A stretch of 64,000 nt of DNA from GCA-2708415 sp964351905 (lineage in GTDB: Bacteria > Pseudomonadota > Alphaproteobacteria > Micavibrionales > Micavibrionaceae), in assembly GCA_964351905.1 (NCBI GenBank), contig CAYGPG010000004.1, positions 1-64,000 of the forward strand. Direction: 5' to 3'. The first letter of the stretch is position 1. Every line of letters begins with the position of its first letter. The notes under the pieces are model-generated. The model was not told the origin of the DNA. It was given only the letters and a program-made list of their open reading frames with translations, and did no database searches. Position numbers and translations under genes: made by a program. Shown in pieces: positions 33,419-42,327 of this stretch.

Positions 33419-34369
33419 ATGAAGCGTTTTTTATCTCTTTCTATCCTCTCTCTTCTTCTTTTGTCAGCCTGCGGCGTTGAAACTGATTTAAAACAAGAAA
33501 GCGCGAACCGCATTGCCCGTCCTGCCTTCATGGTGGAACGCATGGTGCAGGCAGGGCAATTTGATTTAAAAGCATGGGAGCGTATGCATCAACGCAATGA
33601 AGTTGCGACAATCTATATTGAAGGCGACAGCATCCATGAAGTTGATACAGACGCCAAAATCATCAGCCGTAATTTATTTAGCATCAATTCAACGCCTGAT
33701 TTTCCGGTCGGCCTTTACCTTGCATCACGTGACAAGTCAGAGAACTTGGCTTATCTCGCCCGCCCTTGCCAATATATAAAGTTGCCCAAGGATAAGGGTT
33801 GCCATGAGTCATACTGGCAAGAAAACCGTTTTGCACCAGAAGTCATCGCGGCCTATGAAACAGCCCTAGACGATATAAAATCACGTTACAGCATTACAGA
33901 TTTCCATCTTGTTGGTTATGATGGCGGCGGAAATATTGCAGCTGTTTTAGCAGCAAAACGGTCAGATATCATAAGCTTACGCACCGTTGCAGGAAATCTA
34001 AACCCTGATATCACAACTGATAAAACAAACCAAAACCCGCTCTCTACAAATTCTGTTCTTGCTGTAGATTACGCCTCACAGCTTTATGGCATACCGCAAC
34101 ACCACTTTATCGGCGCGGCAGATAACTATATTACCCCTGGTGTTTATCATAGTTACCGCCAGATGGTTGGACTTTCCGATTGTATCAGCTATTCGCTTGT
34201 TCAAGATGCTGATCATACCAACGGATGGGTTGAAAAATGGCCGAGCCTTTTAGCAATTACCCCAACATGTAAGTTTGAAGAGACAGTCATTGATGAGCCT
34301 GTCATTGTTCCAACCTATTCACCACTTCCTAAGCCACGCAATATTCCCAATGCAGATTTAAGAAAATAG
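33419..34369 (+). CDS. Alpha/beta-hydrolase-like lipoprotein with altered nucleophile motif
   Basis: A lipoprotein signal with lipobox LLSAC precedes a domain with alpha/beta-hydrolase features: conserved Cys in ARPCQYIKLP and KGCHESYW, the elbow LVGYDGGGNIAAVLAA near residues 162-177, the TVAGNLNPD segment, and a final DADHTNGW with a possible catalytic His. In related lipoproteins the elbow reads G-Y-S-G-G-G; here the nucleophile Ser is Asp. Asp nucleophiles exist in dehalogenases and epoxide hydrolases, so it could be active with other chemistry, or a non-catalytic binding protein. The substrate is unknown. Confidence 0.75.
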   Translation: MKRFLSLSILSLLLLSACGVETDLKQESANRIARPAFMVERMVQAGQFDLKAWERMHQRNEVATIYIEGDSIHEVDTDAKIISRNLFSINSTPDFPVGLYLASRDKSENLAYLARPCQYIKLPKDKGCHESYWQENRFAPEVIAAYETALDDIKSRYSITDFHLVGYDGGGNIAAVLAAKRSDIISLRTVAGNLNPDITTDKTNQNPLSTNSVLAVDYASQLYGIPQHHFIGAADNYITPGVYHSYRQMVGLSDCISYSLVQDADHTNGWVEKWPSLLAITPTCKFEETVIDEPVIVPTYSPLPKPRNIPNADLRK

Positions 34370-34372
34370 ATC

Positions 34373-36016
34373 TTATTCAATAAGCCACTTTGGTAGAGAA
34401 AACCTAAAATAAGAAAAACCTTCTTTGCCTTGGTAGGTGATTTTTCCTCCCAATACTTGTGCGCTCTTTTGAACCATATAGAGACCCAAGCCTGAGCCAA
34501 AAGATGTTTTGGGGTAGAAGCGTTTGAACATTGCAAAAAGCTGCCCTTGTCGCTCCTCAGGAATTCCAAGGCCATTATCCTCTACAAGCAATATAAATTC
34601 TTTATCTGTTATCTGCGTTGAAATCTTCATATACGGAGAAGTCTGTTTTGTATCTTGATATTTAATCGCATTAGAGATCAAGTTTTCTATGACCAATCTA
34701 AAGCGACTCGGCTTTATTTTTATTTCATTACAGGCGTCTAGATCATATTGAATATCCAAACGTTCAAAGTATTCCATGTGCGAAAATAATCGCACTGCTG
34801 TTTCAATTTCTTCTTTTACATTGATAATTTCTCGTTCTTCCTCTTGGTTTTTCACTTGGGTCAGGCTTAAAATATCAGCAACCAAAACCTCTAATTTAGT
34901 CAGAGAAGACTTTACATGTCCTAATGACTCTTCTGCTTTTTTACTGTCACCAGACGCTATGAATTGCTCTGCCAAGGTCAACAAACCAATGGATGATTTT
35001 AAGGGAGAGCGTAAATCATGCGATGTTCGATAAGAAAACTCTTCTAACTCTTCATTTGCTTGACGAAGATCGTTTTCCGTTTCTTTTCTTTGCGTGATGT
35101 CTTGTATCTGGGAAATAAAATATTCGACATCCCCACTCTCTTTTTTGACCATAGAAACATTTAATAAACCCCAAATGATGTGACCTTTTTTATGAATATA
35201 TCGTTTTTCCATTTCATATGTTTCAATCTCACCAGCCAGCATCTGACTTAAATAGCTCATATCTTTTTTTAGATCATCCGGATGAGTAATACGTTGAAAA
35301 TCCATTAATAATAATTCATCTTCTTCATATCCTGTAATGCGGCAAAGGGCATGATTCACGGTTAAGAAATACCCCTGAGGGGAAACCAAAGTCATCCCGA
35401 TTGAGGCATATTGCATCGCTGAGCGAAACTGCGCTTCGCTTTTAGCTAGTTCTAACGTTCTATTGGCAACAATGATTTCAGCGCGCCTTTTTGCATTCTT
35501 AAACGAAAGCAAGACAATAAAGATAAAAAGGCAAAGACCTATTCCTACTATCAAAATTAGAGGGGCATTCACTCTATCTATATCTTTGCCAAAATCAGAC
35601 CGTGTTCTAAATTTTATATAAATTTTTTCCGAACCTACTGAAAAAGGTCTTACAGATATCATCTCACTGAAATACCTATACCCCCTTTGATTTATTACCC
35701 TATTAGTTAAGCCGTAGACTAATGTTTCTGCACTCAAATTTTCATCAGAAAAAATTTGTACGCTGATATCATTAAAATATTTATTTTTGAGCATATCCTC
35801 CACTTCGGAAATATTAAGATTTGAAACAGAATAACCTGCGCTAATCTTATCAAAGGACTGTAAAAAACTATTTTGTTTTTGATAGAATATATCCCTCGCC
35901 TCTCTCTGATACTTCCCATCTGTAATATACGCTTGTATGAGCGTCGCAGAAAAAAGCAACCCAATGACAGCCATTATCCATATATTATCTGCTGATTTTT
36001 TGTTTATTTCATACAT
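34373..36016 (-). CDS. PAS-domain membrane sensor histidine kinase
   Basis: The 547-residue kinase has two membrane helices (IWIMAVIGLLFSATLIQAYI near 12-31; APLILIVGIGLCLFIFIVLL near 151-170) around a periplasmic sensor of about 120 residues. Next comes a PAS-PAC domain (FRSAMQYASIGMTLVSPQGY to IQDITQRKETE), then HisKA with SHDLRSPLKS (His333), and the HATPase domain with NLISNAIKYQ (N box), VEDNGLGIPEE (G1) and GSGLGLYMVQ (G2). It resembles phytochrome-like and chemotaxis-linked kinases. No response regulator is adjacent. The next gene upstream is a small membrane protein on the other strand. Confidence 0.9.
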   Translation of the reverse strand: MYEINKKSADNIWIMAVIGLLFSATLIQAYITDGKYQREARDIFYQKQNSFLQSFDKISAGYSVSNLNISEVEDMLKNKYFNDISVQIFSDENLSAETLVYGLTNRVINQRGYRYFSEMISVRPFSVGSEKIYIKFRTRSDFGKDIDRVNAPLILIVGIGLCLFIFIVLLSFKNAKRRAEIIVANRTLELAKSEAQFRSAMQYASIGMTLVSPQGYFLTVNHALCRITGYEEDELLLMDFQRITHPDDLKKDMSYLSQMLAGEIETYEMEKRYIHKKGHIIWGLLNVSMVKKESGDVEYFISQIQDITQRKETENDLRQANEELEEFSYRTSHDLRSPLKSSIGLLTLAEQFIASGDSKKAEESLGHVKSSLTKLEVLVADILSLTQVKNQEEEREIINVKEEIETAVRLFSHMEYFERLDIQYDLDACNEIKIKPSRFRLVIENLISNAIKYQDTKQTSPYMKISTQITDKEFILLVEDNGLGIPEERQGQLFAMFKRFYPKTSFGSGLGLYMVQKSAQVLGGKITYQGKEGFSYFRFSLPKWLIE

Positions 36017-36113
36017 TAGTTTCTCTATACCAAATATTTTTGCTTTTATCTATCTATTAATAAGCGTAATATAAATAAACCATCAATAACGAAATAAATA
36101 TAAAGTGAATACA

Positions 36114-36605
36114 ATGGAACACGTACCCCACAATATAAAAAACCCCTCATTTTTTAATGAGCTATCTCAATGGTTCACGGGAGGGGAAAATTTTCACTAC
36201 CATAGCCTCATTCATTGTATGGATTATGATTTTGTAAATATCACTCTGGTTCTTCTTATGTGTGTTGGTGTTTTTACCGGATATATGATTATTGCTTACC
36301 GTTGGTCAAAGGCATCAAAAGAAGTTCCAGAAAGTGAAGCCAAGCAAGCACTTAATGATTTAAAATGGATTTTTTTATTTTGCGGCGTTTGTGGTTATCT
36401 TTGGGTTTTATTGGAGACCGTATGGCCCGCTTGGCGACTTTATATGATATTTCTCGCTATACTCAATTTTGTCACGTGGCGCTACGTTATAAGGGTGGAT
36501 TCGCTTGATCGGATCTACCGCTACCTCAAGGATCGTGATGATTTGATTAAAGAAATTGAAGACAAACAAATAGAAATTAACCGCCTTCAAAGAGAAAAAT
36601 ACTAA
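36114..36605 (+). CDS. Small membrane protein with C-terminal coiled coil
   Basis: The 163-residue protein has three hydrophobic segments (ITLVLLMCVGVFTGYMIIAY; WIFLFCGVCGYLWVLLETVW; LYMIFLAILNFVTWRYVI) and a short charged coiled coil at the end (RDDLIKEIEDKQIEINRLQ). Such a module often precedes sensor domains, but here the protein ends after the coil. The family is not recognised. I chose the ATG at 36114, because TATAAA (36099-36104) lies 9 nt upstream and a GTG at 36105 would fall in the promoter. It is divergent from the histidine kinase, so a shared role is possible but unproved. Confidence 0.7.
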   Translation: MEHVPHNIKNPSFFNELSQWFTGGENFHYHSLIHCMDYDFVNITLVLLMCVGVFTGYMIIAYRWSKASKEVPESEAKQALNDLKWIFLFCGVCGYLWVLLETVWPAWRLYMIFLAILNFVTWRYVIRVDSLDRIYRYLKDRDDLIKEIEDKQIEINRLQREKY

Positions 36606-36666
36606 AATAAGCCCTAGGTACAAATTTACCCAAGACTTCTGCCTTTGTTTTTAATAAGGTAGACAT

Positions 36667-37296
36667 ATGCAAGAATACTTCATTACAGGTACCGATACCG
36701 ATGTTGGCAAAACAATAGCGTCCGCTTGGATGATGTTGCATTTGGACGCAGATTACTGGAAACCCACACAAAGTGGAACAGAACCCACGACAGACACCAA
36801 AGTTGTTAAGCAGATTACAGGTTTTCCTGATGATCGCTTTCATCCTGAGACTTACACATTGTCACAGCCTCTATCCCCACATGAAGCCGCCCGCCGCGAT
36901 GGTGTTGAGATTGACATAGATCAGTTTCAAATACCTAAAACAACGCGCCCGCTTATTATCGAAGGTGCCGGTGGACTTATGGTACCGCTCAATAAAGACA
37001 ACCTTGTCATTAACCTTATCAAACAACTAGACGTTCCAGCTATCCTCGTGGCGCGTAGCGGTTTAGGAACCATTAATCACACGCTTTTATCGTTAGAAGC
37101 CTTAAAAAAACGTAATATTGATGTTTCGGGCATAATTATAAGTGGTGAAAAATCTCCTCATAATCGTCAAGCGATTGAGGAATATGGACGCGCCCCTATT
37201 ATTGCTGAGATTGGTCATCTAAGTAATATTACCCCAGAAGCTCTTCTTGCCATCAAGCCTGAGATTGATTTAAATAACATGAGAATTGCCGCATGA
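36667..37296 (+). CDS. bioD: Dethiobiotin synthetase
   Basis: BioD closes the ureido ring of dethiobiotin from DAPA, CO2 and ATP. The P-loop ITGTDTDVGKTIASAW is at residues 6-21, YWKPTQSGTEPTTD near 31-44, and the second motif IIEGAGGLMVPLNKDN near 98-113. The length of 209 aa is usual. AAGG lies 7 nt before the ATG. Its stop overlaps the bioA start (ATGA), so bioD-bioA form one operon pointing toward the convergent bioC. Confidence 0.95.
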   Translation: MQEYFITGTDTDVGKTIASAWMMLHLDADYWKPTQSGTEPTTDTKVVKQITGFPDDRFHPETYTLSQPLSPHEAARRDGVEIDIDQFQIPKTTRPLIIEGAGGLMVPLNKDNLVINLIKQLDVPAILVARSGLGTINHTLLSLEALKKRNIDVSGIIISGEKSPHNRQAIEEYGRAPIIAEIGHLSNITPEALLAIKPEIDLNNMRIAA

Positions 37297-38618
37297 CGTT
37301 ACAAGAAAAAGACAAACGTTATTGCTGGCACCCCATGACGCAACATCAAACGGAGGTTGATCCCCCCGTTATCACTTCGGCCTCTGGCGCAAGCCTTTAT
37401 GATGAACATGGCAATGAAATTTTAGACATGATTTCGTCATGGTGGACTTGTGTGCATGGTCATTCACATCCAAAATTGAACAAAGCGTTGATTGATCAAG
37501 CAGAGAATGTTGAGCATGTCATGTTCGCAGGGTTTTCTCACCCGCCCGCTATTCATCTCGCTGAGAAATTAGCGAACGCACTGCCTGGCGATTTGAACCG
37601 TGTCTTTTATTCAGATAATGGTTCCACGGCCGTCGAAATTTCTTTGAAGATCGCCTATCAATATTGGCGCAACAAAGGACAACCCCACCGCACGAAATTC
37701 ATTGCTTTTGAAAAAGCCTATCATGGTGAAACTGTTGGTGCGATGTCTGTCGGTAAAGGGTGCGGGTTCTTTGGTGATTTTGAAGGCTTGCTGTTTGATG
37801 TTGAAACAATTCCCTACGTGCCGACATGGGATGGTGATCACGATATTGAGACGAAAGAAAAAGAAGCCCTAGATAAGATTAAAAACATTATTGAAGATAA
37901 TAAAAATGATGTAGCGGCGCTGATTGTTGAACCCCTGATGCAGGGTGCTGGCGGCATACGTTTTAGCCGCCCTGAATTTATGAAGGCTGTCACAAATCTT
38001 GCACACGAAAACGGATTACTTCTGATTTATGATGAGATTGCTGTTGGTTTTGGCCGTACGGGTTCGCTCTTTGCGTGCGAAAAAATTGGTGTTGTGCCCG
38101 ACCTGATTTGCTTATCCAAGGGGTTAACCTCTGGCTACCTTCCTCTGTCAGTAACCGTTGCGACAGATCATGTTTATGAAGCTTTCTTAAGTAATGATCC
38201 AAATCGCGCATTTCTACACAGCAATACTTTTACAGCTAATCCATTGGCCTGCGCCGTTGCTTTAAAGTCTTTAGAGATGTTTTATGAAGATAATATTTTG
38301 GATAAAATCAAATATATTGAAACGCGTCATAAAGAATTTTTAGAACAACTGAAATCCACCTATGAAATTTACATGCCCCGCGCCATGGGCTCTATCATGG
38401 CGTTTAACATCATGGGTGAGGATGGTGAATATAAGAATGATCAGGGAGAAGCCTTAAGAAAGTATTTTTTTGAAAACGGCCTGAATATTCGCCCTATCGG
38501 CAATGCCCTATATCTTATGCCGCCTTATTGCATTACAGATGAACAATTAACCCGTGCTTATGAGGGTATAATCGCAGGCTTAGGCGAAATCATGTTCCCT
38601 GTAAAACGTGCCGCCTGA
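37293..38618 (+). CDS. bioA: Adenosylmethionine-8-amino-7-oxononanoate aminotransferase
   Basis: BioA converts KAPA to DAPA with SAM as amino donor, using PLP. The start WHPMTQHQTEVDPP is diagnostic. Further marks are DMISSWWTCVHGHSHP near 45-60, the PLP-phosphate segment FYSDNGSTAVE near 108-118, AYHGETVGAMS near 149, LIYDEIAVGFGRTG near 246-259, and the Schiff-base Lys in CLSKGLTSGYLP near 276-287. The length of 441 aa is normal. It overlaps the convergent bioC by 39 nt at the 3' end. Confidence 0.96.
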   Translation: MTLQEKDKRYCWHPMTQHQTEVDPPVITSASGASLYDEHGNEILDMISSWWTCVHGHSHPKLNKALIDQAENVEHVMFAGFSHPPAIHLAEKLANALPGDLNRVFYSDNGSTAVEISLKIAYQYWRNKGQPHRTKFIAFEKAYHGETVGAMSVGKGCGFFGDFEGLLFDVETIPYVPTWDGDHDIETKEKEALDKIKNIIEDNKNDVAALIVEPLMQGAGGIRFSRPEFMKAVTNLAHENGLLLIYDEIAVGFGRTGSLFACEKIGVVPDLICLSKGLTSGYLPLSVTVATDHVYEAFLSNDPNRAFLHSNTFTANPLACAVALKSLEMFYEDNILDKIKYIETRHKEFLEQLKSTYEIYMPRAMGSIMAFNIMGEDGEYKNDQGEALRKYFFENGLNIRPIGNALYLMPPYCITDEQLTRAYEGIIAGLGEIMFPVKRAA

Positions 38619-39341
38619 GCTATTTAATGCTCCATAAACAATATGCCACGTGATCTGTCCTTGATATTCCTTATCATGCGCCGCGCAAGCTCTTTTTAAT
38701 TGTGACGCGCTGAGCGGGGTATAATCGGGAACAGGTTGATGTGCGCCTGTTCTCTTTAAATTTCTTAAAAAATCTAATGCATTTTTATAAGTAATTGTTT
38801 TTTTATCTTCATAAAAAATTCCACCATAATTAGGACTATCAACGATGCCTGAAGACAATTTAAGAGTGCTTAGAGTGTGCCTCCACTCTTTGAATTCATC
38901 ATGCCCAATTGCTGTGAAAAATAATACACCATCTTGATTTAAAATTTTTGATAGATTTTGTAATCCTTCGGGTGGATTTTCAAACCACTGAACGCAAAGA
39001 TTGCTTATAATAAGGTCAAATTTTTCTGATGATTGAAATGTTTCACCGTCTGACACTTGAAACTCTATATTTGTATAGCCCGTAAATTTTTGACGACAAC
39101 TTGTGACCATCTCTTTAGAGATATCAAGGCTCATAATATTTGATTGAGGATATTTTCTTTGTAACTCTTCCGTTAAAAATCCAGTACCACAGCCGATCTC
39201 GAGTATTTTTTGAGGCATGACATCTGGCAAGAACGTGCAGAGTTTTTGCGCTGTTTCCTTTTGTATAACCGCATGACGATTATAAGATGAAACTTTATCA
39301 CCAAATGATTGTTGTATCTTTTCTTTACGTTTCAAATTCAT
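38580..39341 (-). CDS. bioC: Malonyl-ACP O-methyltransferase BioC
   Basis: BioC methylates malonyl-ACP so that it can enter fatty-acid elongation and become pimeloyl-ACP methyl ester. The start FGDKVSSYNRHAVIQKETAQ is typical for BioC, followed by SAM motif I ILEIGCGTGFLTEEL near residues 46-60, MSLDISKEMV near 75-84 and FDLIISNLCVQWFENP near 109-124, with the BioC-typical Q-W. The length of 253 aa fits. Its start overlaps the end of the esterase gene by 17 nt, consistent with a bioF-esterase-bioC operon. Confidence 0.92.
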   Translation of the reverse strand: MNLKRKEKIQQSFGDKVSSYNRHAVIQKETAQKLCTFLPDVMPQKILEIGCGTGFLTEELQRKYPQSNIMSLDISKEMVTSCRQKFTGYTNIEFQVSDGETFQSSEKFDLIISNLCVQWFENPPEGLQNLSKILNQDGVLFFTAIGHDEFKEWRHTLSTLKLSSGIVDSPNYGGIFYEDKKTITYKNALDFLRNLKRTGAHQPVPDYTPLSASQLKRACAAHDKEYQGQITWHIVYGALNSSGGTFYREHDFA

Positions 39342-39936
39342 GAAGAAACTCTTTTATATGCTCAATACAAAATTCAGGTTGTGTTAAAGGCAACATATGA
39401 CCACCTTCATCAATCCACTGAATATCAAATTCACCCCAATTACTTTTGGTCATACGCTTTGTAACAATCAAATCATTTTTTGAGGCCAAAACTTTAACAG
39501 GAATATTCTTCGGAACATTTGCCCCCCATTTTGACAACCAATTTAACCCTAAAATTAATTTGGTCGTATTTAAATTTATTAAGTTTTGAGGTTTTTTTAA
39601 TCCAGCATGATCCCAAAAAATTGAGATTTCTTTGAGCATATCTTTTGCAATATTACTTTTCATACCATCCAATATTTGATGGGGCACGTCTTTATAAAAA
39701 CAATTAAAACTCGCAATACTAATAAACCCAGAAAGTCTTTCTGGGTAATGCTTTAACAGCCATAGACCACCCAAGGAATGACCAATTCCAATAAACTTAC
39801 CTTCAGTAACTTTTACATTTTCTTTTTCAAAAAAACCTAAATTAAGAACGGTCGGATTATATTCTTTAAAATCATCGATAACCTTATCCCAGACAAAAGG
39901 CCCAGATGCCCAACCATGCACAAATACAATATTCAT
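39325..39936 (-). CDS. Putative pimeloyl-ACP methyl ester esterase (BioH-like)
   Basis: This small alpha/beta hydrolase starts VFVHGWASGPFVWDKVI (oxyanion HGW) and has the nucleophile elbow GIGHSLGGLWLL near residues 52-63, an Asp in KNDLIVTKRM, and a final His in DEGGHMLPLTQPEF. At 203 residues it is shorter than E. coli BioH (256). Its place between bioF and bioC implies it removes the methyl ester of pimeloyl-ACP, ending the BioC-dependent pathway. It is not obviously BioG (DUF452), BioK or BioJ. Function comes from context; the enzyme class comes from motifs. It overlaps the bioF stop by 1 nt. Confidence 0.8.
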   Translation of the reverse strand: MNIVFVHGWASGPFVWDKVIDDFKEYNPTVLNLGFFEKENVKVTEGKFIGIGHSLGGLWLLKHYPERLSGFISIASFNCFYKDVPHQILDGMKSNIAKDMLKEISIFWDHAGLKKPQNLINLNTTKLILGLNWLSKWGANVPKNIPVKVLASKNDLIVTKRMTKSNWGEFDIQWIDEGGHMLPLTQPEFCIEHIKEFLHEFET

Positions 39937-41111
39937 TAAGCCGCCTGCTTTAAGTTATAATTTTTTAAAACGTTAATAAGGGCATCAACATCGTTTTGTT
40001 CGTGGTTCGCAGAAAAGGCAAATCGTATACGCGCACTATTTTGGGGCACAGTTGGTGGGCGAATAGCGGTTGCCCAAAACCCTTGTGATTTTATAGTGTC
40101 GCTCAATTTTAATGCTTCATTGGCGTCACCAATAACCATTGGAACAATTTGTGTTTTTGACTGACCGACATCAAACCCTAATGATGAAATTTTATTTCTA
40201 AAATTTTGTGATACATTTTGTAAATACATTCGCTCTTTATCCATTGCGGGCACCAAATCCAGCGCCGCATCAATACTCCCCAACACGCTTGGCGGAAGTG
40301 CCGTTGAATAAATTAAGCCACTACACTTATTGATAAGATATTTTTTTAAAACAGTGCTACAGGCAATATAGGCACCGAACGAGCCGAAAGCTTTACTAAA
40401 AGTTCCAATCACTAAATCGGCTTTATGTGCCAAACCACTTCCATTATTGCCTAGCACACCCATCGCGTGCGCTTCATCAATAATCACAAAACAATCATAC
40501 TGTTTTGCGAGCGCATCAATTTCATCCAACGGCGCAATATCACCATCCATACTAAATACACTTTCAGTAAGGATAAATTTAGGCGATTCATTTTTGACAT
40601 GCTTTTCTAACAGCTCTTTCAAATGATCCATATCATTATGGCGATATCGTATTTGTGAGACACCTGCCGCCGCACATCCCGTGTGCATACTGGCGTGATT
40701 TAATTTATCTGAAAAAACGAGCGGTTCTGCGACTAATATTTTTTTATCAAATAAAGCGGGCAACACAGAAGCATTCGCCTGATAACCAGAAGCCATAATA
40801 AGCGCCGCTTCTTTGCCTTTGAACTTCGCAAGTTTATCTTCGATTTTTGTGAAAACATCTAAATTACCCGTCACCAATCGTGAGGCACTCGCCCCTGCTC
40901 CATAACTCGCCGCCCACTCTCGTGAGCGCTCAATTAATTCTGGATGCTGGCTCAAACCCAAATAATCATTGCTCGAAAAATTAATATAATCTTGACCATC
41001 AACACGAATATTAAGCCCTTCAGGGCGCTCTATATCAACCAATTGGCGCATTAAACTATGATCTTCACAGTTCTGGACAAATTGCGTGTAAAAGCTTTCG
41101 ATTTTATTCAT
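39936..41111 (-). CDS. bioF: 8-amino-7-oxononanoate synthase
   Basis: BioF condenses pimeloyl-ACP with alanine using PLP. The 391 residues show INFSSNDYLGLSQHPELI near 41-58, ASRLVTGN with the glycine-rich site, SVFSMDGDIAPL near 191-202, DEAHAMGVLGNNGSG near 214-228, and the PLP Lys in TFSKAFGSFGAYIACS near 241-256. This is standard for the alpha-oxoamine synthase family, and BioF rather than KBL or HemA given the neighbours. It starts the minus-strand operon bioF-esterase-bioC, 48 nt from the divergent bioB. Confidence 0.95.
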   Translation of the reverse strand: MNKIESFYTQFVQNCEDHSLMRQLVDIERPEGLNIRVDGQDYINFSSNDYLGLSQHPELIERSREWAASYGAGASASRLVTGNLDVFTKIEDKLAKFKGKEAALIMASGYQANASVLPALFDKKILVAEPLVFSDKLNHASMHTGCAAAGVSQIRYRHNDMDHLKELLEKHVKNESPKFILTESVFSMDGDIAPLDEIDALAKQYDCFVIIDEAHAMGVLGNNGSGLAHKADLVIGTFSKAFGSFGAYIACSTVLKKYLINKCSGLIYSTALPPSVLGSIDAALDLVPAMDKERMYLQNVSQNFRNKISSLGFDVGQSKTQIVPMVIGDANEALKLSDTIKSQGFWATAIRPPTVPQNSARIRFAFSANHEQNDVDALINVLKNYNLKQAA

Positions 41112-41159
41112 CTTCCTGTAATAATGCGCTTGAAGAATAAAATCAAATAAGAGTTAAAA

Positions 41160-42119
41160 ATGACCCATACTACTATTCGCAATGACTGGACGACTGATGA
41201 AGCGCTAGAGATTTTAGAGTCTCCACTGATGGAGCTACTCTATAAGGCCCAAGGCGTCCACCGTGAACATCATGAGGATAACACGGTTCAACTTGCTAGC
41301 CTTTTGAGCATTAAAACAGGTGCTTGTCCTGAGGACTGTAAATACTGCCCACAATCGGCACATTTTGCGAAAAAAACAGGACTTAAAAAAGAACCTCTTA
41401 TGGATGTTGATGCTGTTTTGGAAAAAGCCAAAATTGCAAAAGATGCAGGAGCCTCCCGTTTTTGTATGGGCGCCGCATGGAAAAAAGTACGTGATGGCGA
41501 AGATTTTGACAAAGTTATCGACATGGTCAAAGGCGTTAAAGAAATGGGTATGGAGGCTTGCGTTACCCTTGGTATGTTAACACAGGAACAAGCCGATCGT
41601 CTGGCTGAAGCAGGATTAAACGCTTATAATCATAACCTTGATACCTCGCCTGAATTTTATAAGAAAATCATTTCAACGCGCACTTATCAAGACCGCTTGG
41701 ATACATTAGACGCGGTCCGTAAGTCAGGTGTCACAATTTGTTCCGGCGGTATTATCGGCATGGGCGAAAGCATGACAGACCGTGCCCGTATGCTTGAAAT
41801 TTTGGCAAACCTTGATCCACAACCTGAAAGTGTACCCATTAATGCGCTTGTTCCTGTGGAAGGGACACCAATGGGGGATCGGGAACGTGTTGACCCGCTA
41901 GAGCTTGTTAGGATGGTCGCGACGGCTCGCATTATGATGCCAAAAGCGCGCGTGCGTTTATCGGCGGGACGTGAAATGCTGAACCGTGAAGCACAGATTC
42001 TTTGTATGATGGCGGGGGCAAATTCAATTTTCTATGGTGAAAAACTCTTAACAACCGCCAATAATGATACATCCGAAGATCAACAAATGATCAAAGATGC
42101 GGGCATGAAGGTCGCTTAA
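41160..42119 (+). CDS. bioB: Biotin synthase
   Basis: This radical-SAM enzyme inserts sulfur into dethiobiotin. The [4Fe-4S] motif ACPEDCKYCPQSAHF is near residues 57-71, preceded by HREHHEDNTVQLASLLSIKT, and the [2Fe-2S] ligands come from GASRFCMGAAWK, MEACVTLGML and ARVRLSAGREML. The length of 319 aa is typical. AAGAG precedes the ATG. In the 48 nt between bioB and bioF I see neither a BirA operator nor a BioR site, so the regulator is unknown. Confidence 0.96.
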   Translation: MTHTTIRNDWTTDEALEILESPLMELLYKAQGVHREHHEDNTVQLASLLSIKTGACPEDCKYCPQSAHFAKKTGLKKEPLMDVDAVLEKAKIAKDAGASRFCMGAAWKKVRDGEDFDKVIDMVKGVKEMGMEACVTLGMLTQEQADRLAEAGLNAYNHNLDTSPEFYKKIISTRTYQDRLDTLDAVRKSGVTICSGGIIGMGESMTDRARMLEILANLDPQPESVPINALVPVEGTPMGDRERVDPLELVRMVATARIMMPKARVRLSAGREMLNREAQILCMMAGANSIFYGEKLLTTANNDTSEDQQMIKDAGMKVA

Positions 42120-42128
42120 AAGAAAAAA

Positions 42129-42203
42129 TGGTGCCCGGGGCGAGAATTGAACTTGCGACACGAGGATTTTCAATCCTCTGCTCTACCACTGAGCTACCCG
42201 GGC
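42129..42203 (-). tRNA. tRNA-Phe (GAA)
   Basis: On the minus strand a full cloverleaf begins GCCCGGG and ends CCCGGGC, with discriminator A and an encoded CCA (42129-42131) followed by six T. The D stem is GCTC/GAGC, the anticodon stem GAGGA/TCCTC with loop TTGAAAA (anticodon GAA), and the T loop TTCAATT. The T stem has one A-C mismatch. The T run after CCA probably ends transcription. Confidence 0.95.
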
Positions 42204-42327
42204 ACTTATCGAAATAGTTTGAGGTGGTATCTTCAAACCGATTAAAGGCTTATAAAATAATTGCTTAGCGCTGTCTAGCCTAAGAATTGGATTTACCATT
42301 TTATTTTATGGATTATCTTTCTTTTAT

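Noticed and set aside
41112..41159. BirA or BioR operator in the bioF-bioB gap
   Set aside because: Neither the TTGTAAACC-type palindrome nor the TTATCTATAA-type site is present in these 48 nt.
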